NCBI GenBank assembly: GCA_045531895.1
Contig: JAZSEW010000105.1
Location: 1 to 8,153, forward strand
Reading direction: 5' to 3'
Origin: SIG299 sp045531895
GTDB taxonomy: Bacteria > Bacillota > Clostridia > Lachnospirales > Lachnospiraceae
DNA: 8,153 bases
Shown here: in pieces, positions 1-5,281 of the stretch
Layout of the letters: every line of letters begins with the position of its first letter
Numbering within the stretch: position 1 is the first letter of the stretch
Position numbers and translations under genes: made by a program
The notes under the pieces: model-generated
Databases searched by the model: none
What the model saw: the letters and a program-made list of their open reading frames with translations, nothing else
What the model was told of the DNA's origin: nothing

Positions 1-6
1 AAATTT

Positions 7-44
7 AGCGGAGACTGTGACCTGGTTTGGTCACAGCCTCCGCT
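7..44 (-). terminator. Probable intrinsic terminator downstream of the stalked surface protein gene
   Basis: Bases 7-22 and 29-44 form a 16-position stem with one A/C mismatch (14 against 37) around a six-base loop. It starts 37 nt past the stop codon of the minus-strand gene. Read on the minus strand, the hairpin is followed by AAATTT and then the window ends, so the T-run cannot be fully judged. Read on the plus strand it is followed by GTTCTGG, which has no T-run. A terminator for the minus-strand gene is therefore the best reading. Confidence 0.6.
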
Positions 45-81
45 GTTCTGGACTATCTATTTCCCGACAGCCCCTTTTGTA

Positions 82-1179
82 TTATTCAGTAGTGTCGGTG
101 GCACTGTTGAGACGTTCGATAAACTCAAGTAAATCAGGATCCTGCAACATGGCATCTGTTAAACGAGCCACAACATGCTGATAGGTAGTCTTGTAATCGT
201 CCTGCTCCTTGGAAGCAATACGTGCAGCATCAGCTTCCGGAGAGGTATATCCGAGGAAAATCATCGGATAATTCTGTTCGTCTAAAGTAATTACAAATTC
301 ATCCATGCCAGGGGCAAGGGTAGCAATGTTGATGATTTTTACATCATGGGCTACATAAGCAATGTAATCAAATTCGGTTATAGTATCCGAAACAGAATGG
401 ATAATAAAGTTTAAGTTTTTGTATTCCTCAATATACTGGGTCTGTGACTCAATGTTTTTAATATTAATAAAACTTGAATCGGTTACCAGTGAGGAGAGCA
501 GTGTTTCATCGCAGGCAAGCTTTGCATTCATGTAACGGCGAATCAACTCCTGAATGTAAAGTGTGGAGACAGATTCGGAAGCACGGGATAAGTACAGTGC
601 TTCTTTAACTTCTTCATTTTGTGGAGCATCGGTTACAAGTACTGCTTCGCCGCCGACAGTAACACAGTATTCTCTGATACTTGGAATCGGCACATTACTT
701 CCCGTATAGGTAATGTCATAAGTGGCGTATACAAAATAAGTAACGTCTGCAATTCCTTCTTTATAGTAGCAGGTGATATTATTAATTTCTTTTACCTGCA
801 AATCTTCATTGGAATAGTAGTCCTTTAACTGCTCTGTAACAACCGTTGTTAAACCGGTGCCGATATCATCTGTGGCAGGCTTAATTGCAAGTGCTGCGTT
901 TAATTGTGCCAGAGACGGTGTTGGAGTCGGGGACGGTGTTGAAGTAGGTGTAGAGGTAGCAACCGGCGTTGGTGTTGCTGTATGTTTTGGATTTTGTGTC
1001 GGAGCCGGAGTCGGTGTGTTTTTGTCTGCTATATTGCCACCGTTTTGCGACGGAGTCGGAGATGGCTGTTTTACCGTTGGAAGCCCGGGATCCATGGTGT
1101 CAAAGGACACTAAGGCAAGACCGAGAACCATAACGGATGAAAATATGTACAATAAGGATTTTAATCTTTTTATTCTCAT
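82..1179 (-). CDS. Membrane-anchored or secreted protein of unknown function with Pro/Thr-rich stalk
   Basis: This 365-residue protein matches no family I can name. The N-terminus is basic (MRIKRLK), followed by a hydrophobic segment at about residues 9-25. There is no lipobox Cys, so it is either an uncleaved membrane anchor or a signal peptide. Residues 33-90 are a low-complexity Pro/Thr/Ser linker with PTP and STPTP repeats, a typical surface stalk. The rest (about 91-365) is a folded region in which residues 124-184 and 253-312 have a similar beta-rich pattern; helices lie before the second block (about 205-235) and at the C-terminus (about 329-357). The layout recalls NTF2-like extracytoplasmic domains, but this is only an impression. 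The start is supported by AAGGGAGA at 1185-1192, about 6 nt upstream of the ATG. It follows the tRNA-Arg gene on the same strand with the tRNA terminator between them. I found no strong promoter of its own; read-through from the tRNA promoter is possible. An extracytoplasmic location is inferred. Confidence 0.85.
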   Translation of the reverse strand: MRIKRLKSLLYIFSSVMVLGLALVSFDTMDPGLPTVKQPSPTPSQNGGNIADKNTPTPAPTQNPKHTATPTPVATSTPTSTPSPTPTPSLAQLNAALAIKPATDDIGTGLTTVVTEQLKDYYSNEDLQVKEINNITCYYKEGIADVTYFVYATYDITYTGSNVPIPSIREYCVTVGGEAVLVTDAPQNEEVKEALYLSRASESVSTLYIQELIRRYMNAKLACDETLLSSLVTDSSFINIKNIESQTQYIEEYKNLNFIIHSVSDTITEFDYIAYVAHDVKIINIATLAPGMDEFVITLDEQNYPMIFLGYTSPEADAARIASKEQDDYKTTYQHVVARLTDAMLQDPDLLEFIERLNSATDTTE

Positions 1180-1213
1180 TCAAATCTCCCTTAAAATAGT
1201 GGTGAGGTTATTT

Positions 1214-1249
1214 GGAAAAATAATTCCTCCAGTAAAAACTGAAGGAATT
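1214..1249 (-). terminator. Intrinsic terminator of the tRNA-Arg gene
   Basis: Bases 1222-1233 pair with 1238-1249 (12 positions, one C/A mismatch) around an AAAA loop (TTTT on the minus strand). On the minus strand the stem is followed by A and then TTTTT (1216-1220). It lies three bases past the 3' end of the tRNA-Arg gene and upstream of the minus-strand protein gene, so it probably ends the tRNA transcript. The mismatch and short T-run leave room for read-through into that gene. Confidence 0.72.
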
Positions 1250-1252
1250 TAA

Positions 1253-1325
1253 CGTTGCTGACTGGAATTGAACCAGCGGCCCCTTGCTTCGGAGGCAAGT
1301 GCTCTATCCCCTGAGCTACAGCAAC
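1253..1325 (-). tRNA. tRNA-Arg, anticodon CCG
   Basis: The minus strand folds into a full 73-nt cloverleaf. The acceptor stem is GTTGCTG with CAGCAAC (7 bp), the D stem GCTC/GAGC, and the anticodon stem CTTGC/GCAAG with loop CTCCGAA. This places anticodon CCG at 1290-1292, which reads Arg codon CGG. The variable loop is five bases. The T arm is GCTGG/CCAGT with loop TTCAATT, where the first pair is G-U. The discriminator base is G, and the next bases are TTA, so the 3' CCA is not encoded and must be added after transcription. CGG codons do occur in the adjacent rluF gene. A well-matched promoter lies just upstream and a hairpin terminator just downstream, so the gene appears to be a single-tRNA transcription unit. 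Confidence 0.96.
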
Positions 1326-1335
1326 ATACTTTACT

Positions 1336-1364
1336 ATTATAACCTATATCGAAAAGAATTTCAA
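1336..1364 (-). promoter_or_regulatory. Sigma-A-type promoter for tRNA-Arg
   Basis: On the minus strand, -35 TTGAAA (1359-1364) and a perfect -10 TATAAT (1336-1341) are separated by exactly 17 nt. The expected start of transcription is only a few bases before the mature tRNA 5' end at 1325, giving a very short leader as expected for a stable RNA gene. Match and spacing are close to the sigma-A consensus. Confidence 0.82.
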
Positions 1365-1373
1365 GAACCAGTC

Positions 1374-1411
1374 TTTACAAAACACAAAAAATTCACTATT
1401 ATTAATATAAT
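1374..1411 (+). promoter_or_regulatory. Probable sigma-A promoter for the rluF-ligA-metA-fbp operon
   Basis: TTTACA (1374-1379) lies 17 nt before TATTAT (1397-1402). A second, perfect -10-like TATAAT (1406-1411) lies just downstream but has no good -35 at normal spacing. From the first pair, transcription would start near 1409 and leave a leader of about 65 nt that is purine-rich near the gene. The -35 box sits only 9 bp from the -35 box of the divergent tRNA promoter, so the two are back to back. Which -10 is used cannot be settled by eye. Confidence 0.62.
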
Positions 1412-1462
1412 AGAGTTCAGTTCGCTTTTTTTAGACAGAAAGAGACAGGAGAAGGAGTAACA

Positions 1463-1469
1463 GGGGAGG
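1463..1469 (+). promoter_or_regulatory. Ribosome binding site of rluF
   Basis: GGGGAGG lies five bases before the ATG at 1475 and is a strong match to the anti-Shine-Dalgarno sequence. It fixes the start of rluF; a second purine block upstream (1448-1456) has no start codon near it. Confidence 0.8.
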
Positions 1470-1474
1470 ATTAT

Positions 1475-2377
1475 ATGGCAGGAAAGAGAAAGAAATTTGA
1501 CGTGCCGGAGCAGAAGGAAAACGGCGTTCGTATCAATAAGTATTTAGGAGATGCCGGAGTATGCTCCCGCAGAGAGGCTGATAAATTTATTGAACAGGGC
1601 AAGGTTACTATTGATGGCGTGAGAGCGGAAATGGGCAGTCGTGTATTTCCGGGGCAGAAGGTCATCTTTAATGGCAAGGAATTGAAAAAGCAGGAGGAAC
1701 AGGTACTCATTGCTTTTTATAAGCCGGTGGGTATTGTCTGCACCACAGATACAAGAGAACCGGACAATGTGATTGATTTTTTGAATTACGGAAAGAGAAT
1801 TTATCCCATCGGACGACTGGATAAGGATTCGGAAGGTTTACTTCTTCTGACAAACGACGGAGATATTGTGAATAAGATTTTACGGGCGGGAAACCATCAT
1901 GAAAAGGAGTACCTCGTTACAGTAAATAAACCGCTGACTCCGGAATTTTTAAAGGGAATGGCCGGAGGAGTACCAATTCTTGATACGGTGACAAAGCCGT
2001 GTATCATTGAGCAGACCGGAAAGTGCAGTTTCAAAATTATTTTAACTCAGGGACTGAATCGCCAGATTCGACGCATGTGTGAATACTTTGATTACCGGGT
2101 ACTTTCCTTAAAGAGAGTGCGCATCATGCATATTCAGTTGGGACATTTAAAGCCAGGCACCTATCGGAATTTGTCCGAAGGCGAGCTGGAACGGTTACAG
2201 GTGGTGCTCAAAAACTCCTCCGGACTTCCGGCGGCAGTAGAAAAGCAGAGAAAGCGGGAGCAGGCAGCAAAGCAAACGGCGGGAAATGCGAGCGTCGGAA
2301 AAAAAGCGGAACATAGAACAGGAGCAAATCATGGAAAAGAGAGAGAGAATCGCAGAACTGGTAGAACTGTTAAATAA
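1475..2377 (+). CDS. rluF: 23S rRNA pseudouridine synthase, RluF type
   Basis: This 300-residue enzyme of the RsuA/RluB/E/F family isomerises a specific uridine in 23S rRNA to pseudouridine in the cytoplasm. An N-terminal S4 RNA-binding domain covers about residues 17-65 (RINKYLGDAGVCSRREAD). The catalytic domain carries the signature GRLDKDSEGLLLLTNDG with the catalytic Asp at 116, then LNRQIRRMCEYF at 194-205 and GTYRNLSEGEL near 228-238. The stretch VNKILRAGNHHEKEYLVTV and the block GVPILDTVTK closely match E. coli RluF as I remember it, which favours RluF (E. coli target U2604) over RluB or RluE. The target base in this organism is inferred. The last 50 residues are a Lys/Arg-rich, probably disordered tail, which E. 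coli RluF also has. The DNA coding the end of this tail also carries the ribosome binding site and first 16 codons of ligA (47-nt overlap, different frame), so translation of the two is probably coupled. It is the first gene of the plus-strand operon. Confidence 0.9.
   Translation: MAGKRKKFDVPEQKENGVRINKYLGDAGVCSRREADKFIEQGKVTIDGVRAEMGSRVFPGQKVIFNGKELKKQEEQVLIAFYKPVGIVCTTDTREPDNVIDFLNYGKRIYPIGRLDKDSEGLLLLTNDGDIVNKILRAGNHHEKEYLVTVNKPLTPEFLKGMAGGVPILDTVTKPCIIEQTGKCSFKIILTQGLNRQIRRMCEYFDYRVLSLKRVRIMHIQLGHLKPGTYRNLSEGELERLQVVLKNSSGLPAAVEKQRKREQAAKQTAGNASVGKKAEHRTGANHGKERENRRTGRTVK
2320..2324 (+). promoter_or_regulatory. Ribosome binding site that sets the ligA start
   Basis: AGGAG lies six bases before the ATG at 2331, inside the rluF coding sequence. 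The earlier in-frame ATG at 2286 lacks a comparable site and would add 15 residues not expected in LigA. The start at 2331 is therefore preferred. Confidence 0.75.
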
Positions 2378-4280
2378 GGCAAACTATGCATATGAGCAGG
2401 AAAACAGGGAAATTATGAGCAACTTTGAATACGATGCCCTGTATGATGAATTAAAGGCGTTGGAAGAAGAAACAGGATTTGTTATGGCCCAGAGTCCAAC
2501 GGTAAACGCCGGCTATGAGGTTTTAAGTGAGCTTCCAAAGGAGCATCATGTGGCGCCGATGTTGTCCCTGGATAAGACAAAGGATGTGGAAGCTTTGAAG
2601 AGCTTCCTTGGGGATAAGGAGGGCATGCTTTCCTGGAAGATGGATGGTCTGACCAATGTGTTGACCTATCAGAACGGAGAACTGGTAAAGGCGTTAACCA
2701 GAGGAAATGGTGAAATTGGTGAAAATATCACAAATAATGCAAAAGTATATAAAAATATACCGTTAAAGATTCCGTACAAAGGGGAACTGGTGCTGCGTGG
2801 TGAGTCCATCATTACCTATTCTGAATTCGAGCGCATCAATGCGGAAATCGACGATGTCAGCGCAAAGTACAAAAATCCGAGAAACCTTTGCAGTGGCAGT
2901 GTGCGACAGCTGAACAATAAAATTACGGCAGAACGTAATGTATTGTATTATGTATATTCCCTGATTTCCGTGGGAGAGGATATGCAGTTTGCAACACGAA
3001 GTGAGCAGATAGCGTGGATTCAGTCCCTTGGCTTTACCTGCGTGGAGCAGAAAAAGGTTACCGCAGAAACCATGGATGAAGCAGTTGCTTATTTTGCAGA
3101 GCAGGTAGCAAAAAATGACTTCCCGTCGGATGGGCTGGTGCTTTGCTTTGACGATTTGGAATATTCCAGAAGTCTTGGAAGAACAGCGAAGTTTCCAAGA
3201 GACTCCATTGCATTTAAGTGGAAGGATGAAACCGCAAGAACAAAGCTGGTGGAAATTGAGTGGAGCGCTTCCAGAACCGGACTCATTAATCCGGTGGCAA
3301 TTTTTGAACCGGTGGAACTGGAGGGAACTACCGTATCCCGTGCAAGCATTCATAATGTCAGCATTATGGAGGGCTTACAGCTTGGTATTGGGGATGAAAT
3401 CGAAGTTTACAAGGCGAATATGATAATTCCTCAGATTGCTGTAAACCACACAAAGAGCGGTACATCCGTACCACCATGTGAATGTCCGGTGTGCGGTAAG
3501 GAAACAAAGGTTTCCACAGAAGGTGATGTAAAGGTATTATACTGCATGAATCCGGATTGTCAGGCAAAGAAAATCAAGACATTTGCCTTGTTTGTCAGCC
3601 GGGATGCCATGAATATGGAAGGCCTTTCTGAGGCAACCATGGAAAAGTGGATTAACGAAGGCTTCTTAAAGGAGCCGGCAGATTTGTTCCACTTAGCAGA
3701 GCATAAGGAGGCCATTGTGGAGATGGAGGGCTTTGGAGAAAAGTCCTATGAAAATTTGATGGCATCCATAGAAAAAGCCAGAACTACAACTGTAGAACGT
3801 TTGTTGTACAGTGTTGGTATTCCAAATATTGGTGTGGCTACTGCCAAGCTGATTACGAAGGCATTTGACTCCGATATTGAGAAAATACGCAATGCTACTA
3901 TTGTAGAATTAACGGAAATTAACGGTATTGGTGATGTGATGGCACAGGCCTATGTGGATTATTTTGCAAAAGAAGAAAACCAGAAGCAATTAGATCACAT
4001 TTTAGCGGAAATCCGGCTGGAAAAGACCGAGAATACGGTGGTAGCTGCCCTGGAAGGAAAGACCTTTGTTATCACCGGCAGTGTGGAGCAGTTTAAAAAC
4101 AGGAATGAATTAAAGGCATATATTGAGGAGCGAGGCGGCAAGGTAGCAGGTAGTGTCAGCAAGAACACGGATTTTTTAATCAATAACGATAATATGTCGT
4201 CTTCCTCCAAAAATAAAACAGCCAAGGAGTTGGGTATTCCGATTATTACGGAGGAAGAATTTCTTGCCATGGTGCAATAA
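2331..4280 (+). CDS. ligA: NAD-dependent DNA ligase LigA, divergent clostridial type
   Basis: This 649-residue protein seals nicks in DNA using NAD+, as in replication and repair. All LigA domains are present in order: Ia (about 1-70), adenylylation domain (about 75-310), OB fold (about 315-380), four-Cys zinc finger (Cys385, 388, 405, 410), helix-hairpin-helix region (about 460-550) and BRCT (about 572-649). Usual length is about 670. Visible catalytic parts are KMDG with the AMP-accepting Lys103, RGE with Glu158, NPRN (182-185), SVRQL with Arg192, and the motif V Lys296 in AFKW. Several positions differ from E. coli LigA in my alignment from memory: His23 is Glu22, Asp32 is Asn31, Glu113 is Ser101, TRGDG is TRGNG and motif IV Lys290 is Cys272. 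I recall a similar sequence type in other Lachnospiraceae, so this is probably a lineage trait rather than decay; the reading frame is intact. The gene overlaps rluF by 47 nt and is followed by metA after 47 nt. Confidence 0.93.
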   Translation: MEKRERIAELVELLNKANYAYEQENREIMSNFEYDALYDELKALEEETGFVMAQSPTVNAGYEVLSELPKEHHVAPMLSLDKTKDVEALKSFLGDKEGMLSWKMDGLTNVLTYQNGELVKALTRGNGEIGENITNNAKVYKNIPLKIPYKGELVLRGESIITYSEFERINAEIDDVSAKYKNPRNLCSGSVRQLNNKITAERNVLYYVYSLISVGEDMQFATRSEQIAWIQSLGFTCVEQKKVTAETMDEAVAYFAEQVAKNDFPSDGLVLCFDDLEYSRSLGRTAKFPRDSIAFKWKDETARTKLVEIEWSASRTGLINPVAIFEPVELEGTTVSRASIHNVSIMEGLQLGIGDEIEVYKANMIIPQIAVNHTKSGTSVPPCECPVCGKETKVSTEGDVKVLYCMNPDCQAKKIKTFALFVSRDAMNMEGLSEATMEKWINEGFLKEPADLFHLAEHKEAIVEMEGFGEKSYENLMASIEKARTTTVERLLYSVGIPNIGVATAKLITKAFDSDIEKIRNATIVELTEINGIGDVMAQAYVDYFAKEENQKQLDHILAEIRLEKTENTVVAALEGKTFVITGSVEQFKNRNELKAYIEERGGKVAGSVSKNTDFLINNDNMSSSSKNKTAKELGIPIITEEEFLAMVQ

Positions 4281-4292
4281 AGCAGGTACAAT
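4264..4292 (+). promoter_or_regulatory. Candidate internal sigma-A promoter for metA-fbp
   Basis: TTGCCA (4264-4269) and TACAAT (4287-4292) are separated by exactly 17 nt; each hexamer differs from consensus at one position. The -35 lies within the last codons of ligA and the -10 in the short gap. Transcription would start near 4299, leaving a leader of about 29 nt before metA. This is too short for a SAM riboswitch or T-box. Confidence 0.6.
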
Positions 4293-4327
4293 AGAGTTTA
4301 GAAGATAGAACGAAAGGAAACAATATA

Positions 4328-5233
4328 ATGCCAATCAGAGTACAGAATGATTTACCAGCAAAGAAAATTTTAGAGGAAGAAAATATTTTCATGATGGATG
4401 AAAAGCGAGCATTAAGCCAGGATATTCGTCCATTAAAAATTGCTATTTTGAATCTGATGCCGTTAAAAGAAGATACAGAAGTACAGCTGATGCGTTCTCT
4501 TTCCAATACACCGTTACAGTTAGATATTACTTTTTTAACTACAGTGACTTATGTGGGTAAGAATACAGCAACCAGCCATCTGGATACTTTTTATCAGACG
4601 TTTGAGGATGTAAAGCAGCAGAAGTTTGACGGTTTGATTATTACCGGTGCACCGGTGGAAACTATGGAATTTGACGAGGTGGCATACTGGGAGGAATTAA
4701 AGCAGATTATGGCATGGTCCGAAACGAATGTGACCTCTACGCTGCATATCTGCTGGGGGGCTCAGGCCGGGCTTTTCTATCACTACGGTATCCGCAAGCT
4801 GAATCTGGAAAAGAAATTATCCGGCGTATACCGTCATGACGTGTATAACCGAAGAGAGCCTTTGGTTCGAGGGTTTGACGATGTGTTTTATGCACCGCAT
4901 TCCAGATATACGGAAATGTCCCGGGAGGATATTCTTGCTAACGATAAAATTAAGATTCTGGCTGATTCAAAGGAGGCAGGTATTTTCCTGCTGCTGGCAG
5001 AGGAGGGTAAGAATATTTTTGTGTTGGGCCATCCGGAATATGACCGTGTGACGTTGGATAAAGAATATAAAAGAGATGTGAATAAAGGAATTAATCCGGA
5101 AATTCCGGTAAACTATTATCCGGACAATGACAGTAATGAAAAACCGTTGCTGTTGTGGAGAGCTCATGCGAATACGCTTTACACGAATTGGGTAAATTAT
5201 TACGTTTACCAGAATACACCGTATGAGTGGTAA
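4328..5233 (+). CDS. metA: Homoserine O-acetyltransferase of the MetA family
   Basis: This 301-residue enzyme acylates L-homoserine, the entry step of methionine synthesis in the cytoplasm. The first residues (MPIRVQNDLPAKKILEEENI) are the standard MetA N-terminus, which confirms the start. AAAGGAAA at 4313-4320 is the ribosome binding site. The family's key residues sit at their usual numbers: nucleophile Cys142 in HICWGAQA, and His235 and Glu237 in GHPEYD. Residue 111 is Glu (ITGAPVETMEF). In the MetA family Glu111 marks acetyl-CoA use, as in Bacillus cereus, whereas Gly111 (E. coli) marks succinyl-CoA use. The product is therefore predicted to be O-acetylhomoserine despite the older name homoserine O-succinyltransferase. 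The acyl specificity is inferred from this residue. It sits between ligA and fbp, with no methionine-biosynthesis gene beside it, and may have its own promoter at the end of ligA. No SAM-responsive leader is visible in the short upstream gap. Confidence 0.95.
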   Translation: MPIRVQNDLPAKKILEEENIFMMDEKRALSQDIRPLKIAILNLMPLKEDTEVQLMRSLSNTPLQLDITFLTTVTYVGKNTATSHLDTFYQTFEDVKQQKFDGLIITGAPVETMEFDEVAYWEELKQIMAWSETNVTSTLHICWGAQAGLFYHYGIRKLNLEKKLSGVYRHDVYNRREPLVRGFDDVFYAPHSRYTEMSREDILANDKIKILADSKEAGIFLLLAEEGKNIFVLGHPEYDRVTLDKEYKRDVNKGINPEIPVNYYPDNDSNEKPLLLWRAHANTLYTNWVNYYVYQNTPYEW

Positions 5234-5281
5234 AAAAGTTGGGGATTATCAGTAAAAATTGCTGAAGAAACGGGGTGTACA

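Noticed and set aside
901..1080. CRISPR-like or tandem repeat DNA
   Set aside because: The repetition is irregular and codes the Pro/Thr stalk; there are no constant repeats with unique spacers.
857..1252. Plus-strand open frame of 131 codons rich in Gly and Val
   Set aside because: It is the antisense of the Pro/Thr-rich stalk of the minus-strand gene; the repeats GVGVGDGVEV are the complement of PTP/STP codons, and it also runs through the tRNA terminator. No ribosome binding site supports it.
1326..1474. Riboswitch or attenuator upstream of rluF, or an integration site next to the tRNA
   Set aside because: No stable stem-loop is visible in the AT- and purine-rich leader, and no integrase or duplicated tRNA 3' end is found in the window.
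2286..2330. Upstream ATG extending LigA by 15 residues
   Set aside because: It lacks a good ribosome binding site, whereas AGGAG sits six bases before the ATG at 2331 and LigA proteins normally begin near that point.
2763..3353. Minus-strand open frame of 196 codons inside ligA
   Set aside because: It lies wholly antisense to conserved LigA catalytic motifs, has no recognisable domain and is Cys/His-rich in the manner of a shadow frame.
5178..5281. Separate promoter for fbp
   Set aside because: TTTACA at 5178-5183 has only a poor -10 (TACGTT) at normal spacing, and TTTACC at 5205-5210 has none; co-transcription with metA is the simpler reading.
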